Source of the DNA: Candidatus Tiamatella sp.
GTDB lineage: Archaea; Thermoproteota; Thermoprotei_A; Sulfolobales; Acidilobaceae
Reading direction: 5' to 3'
Length of the DNA: 52,796 nucleotides
Assembly: GCA_015522645.1 (NCBI GenBank)
Contig: WALV01000027.1
Coordinates: 1 to 52,796, forward strand
A program made the position numbers and the translations under genes. How positions within the stretch are numbered: position 1 is the stretch's first letter; each line of letters begins with the position of its first letter. The notes beneath the pieces were generated by a model. It saw nothing but the letters and a program-made list of their open reading frames with translations. It was not told the DNA's origin and ran no database searches. This document shows, in pieces, positions 25,409 through 34,437 of this stretch.

Positions 25409-27084
25409 GGGTTACCACCTTGAAGGGCTTTCTGTTTTTCTTTCTCTTGGAGTAACCTCCAGTTTATCTTCCCAGCTCCTGTTCTAGGTATGGAGTCCAC
25501 GAACTCTATAATTCTGGGGTACTTGTATGGAGCCATTTTATCCTTGGCCCAAGAGATTATTTCCTCGGCTGTTACTTTACCCTTATACTCTTCCTTCAAC
25601 ACTATGAAGGCCTTGACTTCTTCTCCTACCCTCGGGCTAGGTGTTCCTACTACTACGACTTCCCTTATAGCAGGGTGCTCGTAGAGTTTTGACTCCACCT
25701 CAGCGGGCCAGACCTTCATTCCCGCCCGATTAATCATTCTCTTTAATCTATCTGCAATGTAGAAGTAGCCGTCCTCATCCATGTATCCAACGTCCCCCGT
25801 TCTAAAGTATGTGACTCCATTTATCTCTGTGAAGGCTTCCTCGGTTTCCTTCGGCTTATTCCAGTATCCCTTTAAGACCTCAGGACCTCTGAGCACTATT
25901 TCACCCAGCTCGCCGGGTTTGACGGGGTCTCTGGTTAGCGGGTCTATCACCATTGCGTCTACCCCGAAGTCAGGTATGCCTATAGAGCCATACTTCGGCT
26001 CCTCAACAGTATTCATATGTGTCTGGGATATCGTCTCTGTTAAACCGTATCCCTCCATATATTTTGTCCCAGTTATCAGCTCCCACTTCTCTGCTACTGC
26101 CTTAGGTGTAGGCATGCCTCCCCCGCCTGTAACTCGGAGGCTCTTCAAATTCCTATTAGGTAGATCAGGGTCTGCAAGGACGTCGAATATCATTGTAGCA
26201 ATGCTAATCCAGTGGGTTACCCGGTATTTCTCAATAGCATCCATAGCAGTCCTCCTATCCCATCTCGTCATTAGCACCATTGTCGACCCAGTATAGACTG
26301 GTGAGAGCAGCGAATGAATTAACCCTGTTACATGGAAGAACGGTAGCGCTGACAGGTGGATTGCTCCGGGGGATACCCGCTCCCAGTAGGCTGCAGATAG
26401 AGTGTTACTCAGTATGGTGTAGTTCGTGTGTATACATCCTTTGGGTGTACCTGTACTACCTGCGGTATAGGGGATCATCGCCATATCGCTGCTTCCAACA
26501 TTCATTTCAGGCGGGTCATTCACGTTGAGTGCTTCCCTCCAAGGAGTCGAGCCGGATAGATCGTATTCTACTTTCATGAAGTCAGGAACGGTTAACTCCG
26601 GGTTCTCTGGTAGGTAGTCAACATGGTTACCCGCGATTATTTTCAACCCTAAGTCTTCGGATACCATCTTAGCATTCGATAACAGCTCTCCCGTTGTGAC
26701 TATCATTTTCGCACCGGAATCCTTGACGATATACTCGAGCTCGCTACCCCTGAGCAATGGGTTCACAGGAACTACCACAGCGTTCGCTCTTAGTATACCG
26801 AAGTATGCTATTATCCAGTGCGGTGAATTCAGGGCGTATATTGCTACCCGATCACCTTTCCCGATACCGTTTCTAGCTAGGAATGTTGCCAGCCTCTCCG
26901 AGTAATCCTTGACCTGGCTATACGTGAGTCTTCCACCGTAGAATATGACCGCTGTTTTACCAGGGAATCTGCGTGCACTCGTCTCTAACAACTCATATAC
27001 CGTTGTCTCAGGGTAGTCCAGTTCTAGTGTGAAGCCGGGAGGATAGAACTTGAACCATGGTCTATCCTTTGGTATTTGATGCAA
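25405..27084 (-). CDS. AMP-forming acyl-CoA synthetase
   Basis: A 559-residue adenylate-forming ligase: P-loop YTAGSTGTPKG, A5 motif GYGLTETI, hinge region YFRTGDVGYMDEDGYFYIADRLKRMI, and the catalytic Lys in PRTGAGKINW. It activates a carboxylic acid to the CoA thioester; specificity is not readable, but position beside an HpaB-like flavoenzyme, a lactonase-type hydrolase and a crotonase suggests a hydroxy- or aromatic acid. TTG 27084 is the called start, with GAGGTG 11 bases upstream. It diverges from the winged-helix gene at 27185. Confidence 0.92.
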   Translation of the reverse strand: MHQIPKDRPWFKFYPPGFTLELDYPETTVYELLETSARRFPGKTAVIFYGGRLTYSQVKDYSERLATFLARNGIGKGDRVAIYALNSPHWIIAYFGILRANAVVVPVNPLLRGSELEYIVKDSGAKMIVTTGELLSNAKMVSEDLGLKIIAGNHVDYLPENPELTVPDFMKVEYDLSGSTPWREALNVNDPPEMNVGSSDMAMIPYTAGSTGTPKGCIHTNYTILSNTLSAAYWERVSPGAIHLSALPFFHVTGLIHSLLSPVYTGSTMVLMTRWDRRTAMDAIEKYRVTHWISIATMIFDVLADPDLPNRNLKSLRVTGGGGMPTPKAVAEKWELITGTKYMEGYGLTETISQTHMNTVEEPKYGSIGIPDFGVDAMVIDPLTRDPVKPGELGEIVLRGPEVLKGYWNKPKETEEAFTEINGVTYFRTGDVGYMDEDGYFYIADRLKRMINRAGMKVWPAEVESKLYEHPAIREVVVVGTPSPRVGEEVKAFIVLKEEYKGKVTAEEIISWAKDKMAPYKYPRIIEFVDSIPRTGAGKINWRLLQEKEKQKALQGGNP

Positions 27085-27184
27085 TGTATAGGATGCACCT
27101 CATAGGATAATGGTTTAATTAGTCTTCTGTAATGGAAACTATTTAAGTAAATATCACAAAATGTTATATTCGGAGGAAGCTTTT

Positions 27185-27481
27185 TTGAAGCACAGGTCAA
27201 GGTATGATATAATCGCGGAAATAATCAGGTCACTAAACTACAGGGGGGAACTGGGAATCTCTAAACTAGCCTTAGAGGTAAACCTGCCGATAGACAGGGC
27301 AAAAAGAATCGTGAACCACCTAGTTAAAGCCAAACTCGTAGAATGCTATGAGAAGCACAGGTCATATAAAGCAACATTCAAAGGACTGGAATGGCTTTTA
27401 ACTTATAATCGTTTGGTAAAAGAATTACAGCCAGTAGCACCTGTTGAACTCCGGGTAAAATCAAACTTAGGTAGAATCTAA
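27185..27481 (+). CDS. Winged-helix regulator (HTH_45-like) of the acyl-CoA cluster
   Basis: A small winged-helix protein (SRYDIIAEIIRSLNYRGELGISKLALEVNLPIDRAKRIVNHLVKAKLV, wing YKATFKGLEWLLTY), paralogous in fold to that at 21148-21423. The frame opens at ATG 27161, but a TATA-like TATTTAAG (27140-27147) predicts transcription from about 27169, and GGAGGA at 27172-27177 precedes TTG 27185, so I take the latter. Placed between divergent ligase and crotonase genes, it probably controls them. Confidence 0.8.
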   Translation: MKHRSRYDIIAEIIRSLNYRGELGISKLALEVNLPIDRAKRIVNHLVKAKLVECYEKHRSYKATFKGLEWLLTYNRLVKELQPVAPVELRVKSNLGRI

Positions 27482-27569
27482 ACGCAGATACAAACCGTTA
27501 AAACATGCAAACCCATTATTTTTATCAAAGAGTAATGAACCTACATTACTGGCAAACTGATTTTCGGGC

Positions 27570-28412
27570 GTGATTATGTTGAAAAGAGAGACCGTTCTCT
27601 ACGAGAAAAAAGGTCACGTAGTAATCGTTACCATTAATAGACCAGAGGTAAATAATTGCATAGATCCAGAAACCAATTTTAAGATGGCTGAGTTGTGGAG
27701 GAATTTCCTAGAAGACGACGATGCCTATGTAGCAATTATAACAGGGGCCGGTGACCGGGCCTTCTCCACTGGGGCAGACCTAAAGAAATGGAGTTCCTTC
27801 ATTAAATCTAGGAAAGTGAATTGGTTCCGTAAGAACGCTTATTACGGGCCCGGTTTCGGTGGACTGACTAGAGGCATTAACATATTCAAACCCATTATAG
27901 CTGCAATAAACGGGATGTGTTATGCTGGTGGACTAGAGATAGCATTGGCCGCTGACATCAGGATTGCTGCAGAACACGCAAGGTTCGGTGTGTTGAATAG
28001 GAGGTGGAATGTGGGATTAGGTGATGGCGGTACTCAGAGACTATGGCGGATTGTTGGTTTGGGTAGGGCAATGGATTTGATCTTGACTGGGAAGGAGATA
28101 GATGCACAAGAGGCGTATAGGATAGGCTTGGTTAACGAGGTAGTGCCCAAAGATAAGCTGATGGATAGGGCCTTAAAAATAGCTAAGATCATAGCTTCTT
28201 ATCCTCAAGGGTCGATTAGAACGGATAAGGAAGCCGTGATCCGAGGTATAGGTAGACCTTTGGAGGAAGGACTTAGAATTGAGAACCTGTTATTTTGGAA
28301 TCTATTGCTGAACAGAGACTTCTTCGAGGGCCAGTATGCATTCGCGGAGAAGAGGAAGCCTGTCTATACCAATGAGTCTGAAGAATTGAAGGATGTGCTT
28401 AAGCACGATTAA
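27570..28412 (+). CDS. Enoyl-CoA hydratase/isomerase (crotonase) family protein
   Basis: A 280-residue crotonase. The oxyanion-hole regions are GAGDRAFSTGADLKKW and GMCYAGGLEIALAADIRIA; the Glu of GGLE aligns with the first catalytic glutamate of classic hydratases. The second glutamate (QPE in rat hydratase) is missing: the equivalent segment reads FGVLNRRWNVGLGDGGTQRL. A plain syn-hydration is therefore doubtful, and an isomerase, hydrolase or lyase reaction is possible. Start GTG 27570 (or ATG 27576). It is convergent with the second acyl-CoA ligase, 17 bases apart. Confidence 0.88.
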   Translation: MIMLKRETVLYEKKGHVVIVTINRPEVNNCIDPETNFKMAELWRNFLEDDDAYVAIITGAGDRAFSTGADLKKWSSFIKSRKVNWFRKNAYYGPGFGGLTRGINIFKPIIAAINGMCYAGGLEIALAADIRIAAEHARFGVLNRRWNVGLGDGGTQRLWRIVGLGRAMDLILTGKEIDAQEAYRIGLVNEVVPKDKLMDRALKIAKIIASYPQGSIRTDKEAVIRGIGRPLEEGLRIENLLFWNLLLNRDFFEGQYAFAEKRKPVYTNESEELKDVLKHD

Positions 28413-28429
28413 AAAGGAAATAGGATAGA

Positions 28430-30103
28430 TTACTTTTTACCCCTCAGCTTCTTAATATACTCCATCATATCATAGGTATCCTCCGTCAAACCCTCCGCCC
28501 TTAACTTGAATTTCTGAATTCTACCAGTCGGAGTACGGGGTAACGCGTCAACAAATCTAATATATCTTGGAACCCAAAAATACGGCATGTTCTTCATACT
28601 ATACTCGACGATCTCTTCTGGAGTAACGTCGTCAGAAGCTTTAACAATCACAGCCATAACCTCGTCTTCCCCAACCTCAGATTTAACAGGGATAACAGCA
28701 GCCTCCTTAATCCTCGTATTCTTCAATAATATTTGCTCCACCTCATAAGACGAAATGTTTTCTCCCTTTCTCCTTATAGCATCCTTAAGCCTATCAACGA
28801 AATACAGGAACCCGTTCTCATCGAAGTATCCGGCATCTCCGGTGTGGAACCATAGCCCCCTAAACGCTTTTACAGTCGCCTCCGGCATGTTATAGTACTC
28901 TAGGAACGTGGTCCAAGGTAATTTAGGCCGTATAACTATCTCTCCTACTTTATTAGGAGGGAGGAACCTGCCTAAATCATCCATTATTTTAACCTCAATA
29001 AACGGTGCTACTAAACCGCACGATCCTGGAGGTACTTTCCTATTGACTACAATATCATGTGTAGGGGCTATCGGTATACCTGCTTCCGTGCTACCGTACC
29101 CACCTGTTATTAGTATATTGAACCTCTCTTGGGCTATATTCCATATTTCCTTCGACGCGTATGCATGCGCTATTATAGTGTCATGATCCTTCTCTTCAGG
29201 AGTTGAGGGCTGTTTTAATAGCATTTCAAGTATAGGGCCTACGGCATGGAAGTAGGTTACTTTGTACTTCTTAATATCCTCCCAGAATTTAGTCGAGAAT
29301 CGTTCAACTAGGATCATTTTACTGTTTCCTAGCATGGTTCCTAGAGTGGATAGATCAAGCGCCATTATATGAAATAGTGGCAAGTATACATAATTTACTG
29401 TCTTTTCATTGATGCCTCCGGCGTCAACCATGAGTAATGCTGTAGCTATGAACTGGGCATTAGTCTCGACTACTACTTTAGATGGACCTGTAGTTCCTGA
29501 TGTCAAGATCATTGCGGAAGGATCTTTCCAGAATTTTTGAACTTGAACACTTTTGTCAGGGTTTGCTTCCAGCATTTCATTAACGAAGGAGTATTCTTTT
29601 CTCGGCTCTAAACTGGGATCTATGCTGTCTCCTATTATGAATAGTTTTGAAATATTGTCTAGATCATCTTCAACTTCCTTGTATGCTTTTAACAGCCTGT
29701 TATCAATGACCAAGTATTTGGAGTCAGACTTCTTTAGGTTATATACTAGTGGATCCTTGATGAAAGCAGTGTTCACAGTTACAGGTGTCGCCCCGATTTT
29801 TAGTATTCCAAAATACGATAGAATCCATTCAGGAGAATTCAAAGCGAATATTGCTACCTTATCACCGTCCATAACACCGTTCTCGTAAAAGGATGTTGCC
29901 ATAGAATCACTTAATTTATCAACATCTCTATAGGAAAACTCTCTGCCGTCCTGGAAGACAAGCCATGTTTTATCTCCGTTTTCCACAGCTTTTTTACGGA
30001 CGAGTTCAGCTACACTTGGATACCTATTGAGTGCCTCTTCATAGATTTCTAGAGGATAGAAACCAGTCTTGGAAGTGGGGTCTGGAGGAAAAGGATTTGT
30101 CAA
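28430..30103 (-). CDS. AMP-forming acyl-CoA synthetase (CaiC-like)
   Basis: A 557-residue adenylate-forming ligase with ILTSGTTGPSKVVVETN, GGYGSTEAGIP, WFHTGDAGYFDENGFLYFVDRLKDAI and the catalytic Lys in PRTPTGRIQKFKLR. The segment RRKGENISSYEVEQILL is typical of the crotonobetaine/carnitine-CoA ligase (CaiC) branch, although this does not fix the substrate. Its partner is probably the convergent crotonase. Only moderately similar in motifs to the ligase at 25405-27084, so it is not a recent duplicate. Confidence 0.92.
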   Translation of the reverse strand: MTNPFPPDPTSKTGFYPLEIYEEALNRYPSVAELVRKKAVENGDKTWLVFQDGREFSYRDVDKLSDSMATSFYENGVMDGDKVAIFALNSPEWILSYFGILKIGATPVTVNTAFIKDPLVYNLKKSDSKYLVIDNRLLKAYKEVEDDLDNISKLFIIGDSIDPSLEPRKEYSFVNEMLEANPDKSVQVQKFWKDPSAMILTSGTTGPSKVVVETNAQFIATALLMVDAGGINEKTVNYVYLPLFHIMALDLSTLGTMLGNSKMILVERFSTKFWEDIKKYKVTYFHAVGPILEMLLKQPSTPEEKDHDTIIAHAYASKEIWNIAQERFNILITGGYGSTEAGIPIAPTHDIVVNRKVPPGSCGLVAPFIEVKIMDDLGRFLPPNKVGEIVIRPKLPWTTFLEYYNMPEATVKAFRGLWFHTGDAGYFDENGFLYFVDRLKDAIRRKGENISSYEVEQILLKNTRIKEAAVIPVKSEVGEDEVMAVIVKASDDVTPEEIVEYSMKNMPYFWVPRYIRFVDALPRTPTGRIQKFKLRAEGLTEDTYDMMEYIKKLRGKK

Positions 30104-30188
30104 ATAAAACCACCTTAACTGGATTTTTGTTGGTTTTTAGAATTTAAATTTTAATAAGATAATATTAAATAGCAGTAATCTATTAGTT

Positions 30189-30674
30189 CTAGAAAATTTT
30201 CTTTTCCATGATAAGAGCTATTGGTTTGAATCCGTTTCTCAGGTAAAATTTGATTGCTTTGGAGTTGTCTATTTCTACTCGTAGAGAAATTTTCCCGAGT
30301 CCTAGGCTTCTTGCATATTTCTCGGATTCCTCAAGTAATAGTTTGCCTATACCTCTGCCTCTATGAGTGTCCTCAACTTCTAGGTCATAGATATATGCTT
30401 GCTTTATGTAGTTTACTGTATCCCATGATTCCTTTATCCAGGATAAACCTAGTATCCCTCCGCTACCATCATCTGCTACTAGGAAAGCCTCGCGTCCGGG
30501 TAGATTGTGTATATACATGAATACTTCCCTGTGTGTTTTAGCGAACTCCTCGTAGCTATCGTTGTTGTAATTCTTATCCACGAATTCCCAGCTTATCCTT
30601 CTGTCGAACTCTATAATTCTCTCCAGTAGAGACTCGTCTGCTTTCACTATCCTAATGCCCCTATTTGCTCTCAC
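30189..30674 (-). CDS. GNAT family N-acetyltransferase
   Basis: A 161-residue GNAT protein: central strand AYIYDLEVEDTHRGRGIGKLLLEESEKYARSLG contains the acetyl-CoA pyrophosphate motif R/Q-x-x-G-x-G/A (RGRGIG), and FYLRNGFKPIALIMEKKIF ends the fold, as in RimI-type enzymes. It overlaps the PP-loop gene upstream by 14 bases and is the last gene of that operon, so it may acetylate an amino acid or peptide produced by it; a protein N-terminal or Lys acetyltransferase is the alternative. Confidence 0.88.
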   Translation of the reverse strand: MRANRGIRIVKADESLLERIIEFDRRISWEFVDKNYNNDSYEEFAKTHREVFMYIHNLPGREAFLVADDGSGGILGLSWIKESWDTVNYIKQAYIYDLEVEDTHRGRGIGKLLLEESEKYARSLGLGKISLRVEIDNSKAIKFYLRNGFKPIALIMEKKIF

Positions 30675-32139
30675 TGTTCAAAACCCCTCTTAGTGCTTCT
30701 TCACGGCTAATCCTAATCCACTCCTTCCCCGATAGGTAAGCGTATCCCTTCGTGTATTTCTCGTATATAGAGTATATTCTCTCCCTGTAGGTCTGTGGGA
30801 TATTGTCTAGGTGAGAGTTCATCTCGTCGAACTGGATCATCTCCACGTGGTCATGCCTGACCGAGCCCTCGATACTCTTACCCGTGCGTTGGCTTAGGAG
30901 GTATAGCGAGTGCTCGAGCTCGTCGGGGTCGAGTCTTAGGAGGCCAAGCTTGATCCTGTCTAGGACAGAGTTTATGTCTTCTTGCTTGTAACGGATTATC
31001 CGCGGGTCTATACCGTTTGCCAGGAGGAATAATATTATCCCATTGCATTTAACGCATCTCCCACAGGGTACGATTTCACCTTCCTCTATGTGTACCGAAT
31101 GACAGCTACGCTGTAGTTTGAATAGGCTAGGATACCTGTCTGATAGTATTCTCTCCACTACGAGGTCGGATAATGGCCTCACAGCGGACCATTGCCGGAA
31201 CCCGAACCCCCTCTCCTTGAACCAGTTAGTCATGTACTTATCGAATTCCTGGCTTTGATCGTAGACCGCGTTGTAGTGCCTTATTCCCCTGTACCAGTAG
31301 GATGTTCTTGAGGGGTCGTCGTACTCGTTTCCTAGTAGGATGTTCTTTATTTCCCTCTTATATATTAAAGGTAGAAACGAAAAAACGTAGTGTTCGAAGA
31401 AGAAAAGCCTAACCGGGTACACCTCTGCCCTATCCTTCTCATACGCGTTTCTCTTAAGTATCTTCATATGCCTCCCTACGAACGTGTATAGCCTGTCAAC
31501 ATTACTCCACACCCTCATGGTCCCAGGGTCGTTTTCCCTGAAGTACCTATAGGCTGTCAAGGCGGTAAGCCAGTGGTGCCCAGACTCATTGAAAAAGCAG
31601 GGGTACACTTTGCAGCCTACATCCCTTAGGATGCCGTATGTTAAGAGGCTTTCCTTCCCGCCTGAAGACATTACGGCGCATTTGGCTTCATCCAAGCCGC
31701 TGATAGGTAACGTGGAGTCGGCGAGGCGGGTGAAAACGAGTTTCGATCTAGGCTCAGCGTCTTCAGGCTTCACTGTATCAGGGTCAGGCCTATACTCTGG
31801 CTTGAGGAACCCGGTGTCCTCAACGATTCTGTTAACGAAAATGTCGCGGGCAGTGGCTTCAGTCATATCTGATAGAAACTTTTGGTCTTGGACTGTGAGG
31901 GGTACATCGAAGACCAGCTTATCAGCGAATAACCCATAGTTCACCATTGGAATTGACACCATAAGTGACGCGAACTCCCTGGTTCTATCTGTAAATACGT
32001 CCTCCTCGTAGGTGTGTATAAGTTTATAGGAGAACTTTTCTCCTCCTTCAACCTCGAGAATATAGTCCGCTGTTATCCTCTTCTTCTGTACTCTGAGGTT
32101 GGTAACGGTTATACTGTCAAAGCATTTAAGGGAGACCGT
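30661..32139 (-). CDS. MurL-like PP-loop ATPase-fold enzyme (start codon non-canonical)
   Basis: A PP-loop enzyme with the loop VMSSGGKESLLTYGIL, FNESGHHWLTALTAYRYF, an internal GNEYDD, and a cysteine pair region CHSVHIEEGEIVPCGRCVKC that may bind zinc. The order matches the MurL family, epimerases of L-Glu in UDP-MurNAc dipeptides, though an archaeon needs another substrate. The first ATG/GTG/TTG is ATG 31962, but the frame continues upstream 59 codons to ACG 32137-32139 with protein-like sequence (KKRITADYILEVEGGEKFSYK). GGAGG lies 9 bases before that ACG. With it the protein has 492 residues. The extension overlaps the DUF1611 gene end. Confidence 0.8.
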   Translation of the reverse strand, partial: TVSLKCFDSITVTNLRVQKKRITADYILEVEGGEKFSYKLIHTYEEDVFTDRTREFASLMVSIPMVNYGLFADKLVFDVPLTVQDQKFLSDMTEATARDIFVNRIVEDTGFLKPEYRPDPDTVKPEDAEPRSKLVFTRLADSTLPISGLDEAKCAVMSSGGKESLLTYGILRDVGCKVYPCFFNESGHHWLTALTAYRYFRENDPGTMRVWSNVDRLYTFVGRHMKILKRNAYEKDRAEVYPVRLFFFEHYVFSFLPLIYKREIKNILLGNEYDDPSRTSYWYRGIRHYNAVYDQSQEFDKYMTNWFKERGFGFRQWSAVRPLSDLVVERILSDRYPSLFKLQRSCHSVHIEEGEIVPCGRCVKCNGIILFLLANGIDPRIIRYKQEDINSVLDRIKLGLLRLDPDELEHSLYLLSQRTGKSIEGSVRHDHVEMIQFDEMNSHLDNIPQTYRERIYSIYEKYTKGYAYLSGKEWIRISREEALRGVLNSESK

Positions 32140-33197
32140 TCCCTCTCGCCTCCAATGTAATCCCTAATAATGCTCAGAGCGACCTTGCTCATTCCGTGTA
32201 AAACTGGGTCGCATGCTACTACCCCATACTTCTCCTCGTAGAACTTGATTAACTCCTCGACTTCCCCTGGGGTCATGTTCTCATGGTTTATTGTTACAGC
32301 ATAGACGTTCCTACCGGTGATCAGCTCGATTAGATGCATGTACCTGTCAATATCCGGCATAGGATATTCCGGGAAGCCGTCGAGGTGGCTCCTACCTGGG
32401 GCGTGCTGGAGTATTATGATATCGGGTTGAACTAGGGCTAGGATTTCATAGCTCCCAGGGAACACTGGGTGGAGGAGCGATCCCTGGCCTGGGACGACTA
32501 TCACATCAGGATTCTCTTCCCTGTAGGCTCTCACGATTTCATGCTCTAGGCCGCCTGTAATGAAATCATTTATCATCGCGTCGAGGACGATGCCGTACCT
32601 GGCTCCTTGCATCCATGCCGTCTGGCCTGTGCCGATGAATACCGTTTTAACCCCAAGCCTATTCAATTCCTCTGTCAGCATTACAGCCGTCGTCCTCTTC
32701 CCTATAGCAGAGTCCGTTCCAACCACAACTATTTTCAGCGAGCGAACCCCCTTAATTTCCCCAGTATAGAACACCCTCATATCCCTGAACATTTTCCTTA
32801 CATCAATAATCCTAGCACCATGCTTCCTCGCCAAGTCAGCTAACAGGGGGTCATCGCTCAAGAACTCGTGCAGCCCGGAAACAATGCTGATACCCTTCTC
32901 CAGCGCCTTCATAACAATAGGCCTGAAATTACCGGGTAACCGCCCTCCAGCGGTAGCTACGCCTATGATTAACACATTGATATCCGGGTTCGCATTCAAG
33001 GCATCTTCCAGCGTAGCATATATAGGTATCCCCCTATACTTTCCATCGAGAACCTCACCCGCATCCCTCCCAGCCAAACCACTATCAATCACCCCGACAA
33101 CCTTATACCGGGCTGAGTACCTCACAAGCCCATGAGCGGTCTTAGCATCAGTCGTTAAAAAATACCCCTCCGCCAGAATAACCGCTTGACCCTCCAT
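32109..33197 (-). CDS. DUF1611 / DgcN-like P-loop protein
   Basis: An N-terminal Rossmann-like domain (GQAVILAEGYFLTTDAKTA..., NVLIIGVATAGGRLP) precedes a P-loop domain with Walker A VVGTDSAIGKRTTAVML and the later segment VPGQGSLLHPVFPG. This is the DUF1611 family, one member of which (DgcN) has been described as a D-glutamate N-acetyltransferase in bacteria. ATG 33197 shares its A with the upstream TGA and has GGGAGGTG five bases ahead; the longer GTG 33206 is less likely. It sits between the PLP enzyme and the MurL-like enzyme, so a D-/L-glutamate-type conversion is a reasonable but untested guess. Confidence 0.85.
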   Translation of the reverse strand: MEGQAVILAEGYFLTTDAKTAHGLVRYSARYKVVGVIDSGLAGRDAGEVLDGKYRGIPIYATLEDALNANPDINVLIIGVATAGGRLPGNFRPIVMKALEKGISIVSGLHEFLSDDPLLADLARKHGARIIDVRKMFRDMRVFYTGEIKGVRSLKIVVVGTDSAIGKRTTAVMLTEELNRLGVKTVFIGTGQTAWMQGARYGIVLDAMINDFITGGLEHEIVRAYREENPDVIVVPGQGSLLHPVFPGSYEILALVQPDIIILQHAPGRSHLDGFPEYPMPDIDRYMHLIELITGRNVYAVTINHENMTPGEVEELIKFYEEKYGVVACDPVLHGMSKVALSIIRDYIGGERERSPLNALTV

Positions 33198-34129
33198 CAA
33201 ATACACCTCCCAGTTAATACTGCAACCGTGACTTCTCCCCTAGAACATTCCCCAATGTAGTTGAGAGCTTCAAGCGTAGAAGCCGAAGCTGGGAGAACGC
33301 ACACTCCCTCCGATACCTTTGCCAGCATCGAATACCTGACCATTTTATAGTCAGGCACCTCGACAACGAAGCCTCCTGACTCCCTTATCGCCTGCAAAGC
33401 CGAGTCTCCATCGAACGCTATCATCGAGACTAAAGGCTCATTGAACCGTGTTTCCCTCACTCTCTTTAATGCAGGTACACTGTTCAATCCCTTTTTATAC
33501 GCTACAGCTATGGGGTTCCCATGGCTCGTAGTTGTCGCGATAATCCTCGGTAGCTTTTCCGTTATCCCTTTCTCCAGTAACTCCCTGAACCCCAGATAAA
33601 CTCCCGTTAGGGTCGAACCGTTCCCCACGGGAACAATTACATTGTCGGGAGCCTTGCCGAGACGGTTAACTATCTCGTATGCTATGCCTTTAAACGAGGA
33701 CAAACCCTCTTCCCAGTTCTTCGAACCCGGGTTCGCATCATACCATCCGTACTCACGTGCCGTTTTAGAGCTAGTCATCACGGCATCCTCGTATGACCCC
33801 TCTACTAGAATTACCTGCGCACCCTTAGACACCATTTCCGTTATCCTCCTGTTACTATATGATCTAGGGACGAAGATGACTGGTTTCAACCCTTTTAGCC
33901 TTGCAAAGTAAGCTAGGGAGGATCCATAGTTCCCGCATGTACCGGTTGTTATCGTATCAAAGCCCTCCCCGGCAGCCCTGTTGACGTGGTACAGTGATAC
34001 TCTATCCTTCTGCGATCCCGTGGGATTCAATCCTTCATTCTTAAGATACAGGTTATCTAACCCTAATAGCTCTCCTAAACGTATTGCTTTGATGAGGGGT
34101 GATTCCAGCTTTAAGGTGTAAGACATCAT
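33197..34129 (-). CDS. PLP-dependent fold-type II enzyme (threonine-synthase-like)
   Basis: A 310-residue member of the threonine synthase / serine-threonine ammonia-lyase superfamily. The PLP lysine is in NPTGSQKDRVSLYH, the phosphate-binding turn in VPVGNGSTLTG, and TCGNYGSSLAYFARLKG is the substrate-binding loop. It is shorter than typical threonine synthases, which suggests a specialised lyase or beta-replacement enzyme. The start is ATG 34129 or the adjoining ATG 34126. It begins a four-gene minus-strand operon (with DUF1611, MurL-like and GNAT). Confidence 0.88.
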   Translation of the reverse strand: MMSYTLKLESPLIKAIRLGELLGLDNLYLKNEGLNPTGSQKDRVSLYHVNRAAGEGFDTITTGTCGNYGSSLAYFARLKGLKPVIFVPRSYSNRRITEMVSKGAQVILVEGSYEDAVMTSSKTAREYGWYDANPGSKNWEEGLSSFKGIAYEIVNRLGKAPDNVIVPVGNGSTLTGVYLGFRELLEKGITEKLPRIIATTTSHGNPIAVAYKKGLNSVPALKRVRETRFNEPLVSMIAFDGDSALQAIRESGGFVVEVPDYKMVRYSMLAKVSEGVCVLPASASTLEALNYIGECSRGEVTVAVLTGRCI

Positions 34130-34437
34130 CTTATATTACACCAGCTCCCGGAGAAGATACCTCGAATCGGCTCGGGAAAGGAGTGGACTGGTTTAGCCGG
34201 GTCTAAAGAGTCTTCAGCCACTTTCCGCTTCCTCCACAGGTCTTGGGTTTTTTCAGGTTGGTACTAGTAATCAGGGATTTGTTTTAAGACCGAGTGGATT
34301 CACTTGGTTCTAAACAGGGGCATCCAAACTTTGAGTAAACGGTGTTTTTAGCACTATTAAAGTAGAAATAGAACGCCTCGACCTTTTATTCTGTAGCTGC
34401 CATTAATACAATCCAGTCTTGCTGGGCGGGGTTTAAA
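34130..34437. other. Noncoding spacer, partly GC-rich, with one strong stem-loop
   Basis: No ORF of note. Its first half (34140-34240) is GC-richer than neighbouring spacers. A stem-loop with ACCGAGTG (34289-34296) and CACTTGGT (34301-34308), one G-U pair and a GATT loop, is followed by an A/T-rich run. A short stable RNA or promoter leader is possible, but I recognise no RNA family and no tRNA. Confidence 0.4.

Noticed and set aside
34130-34437. tRNA, SRP RNA or RNase P RNA in the GC-rich spacer
   Set aside because: No T-loop (GTTCRANTC), anticodon arm or known conserved RNA motif could be found.
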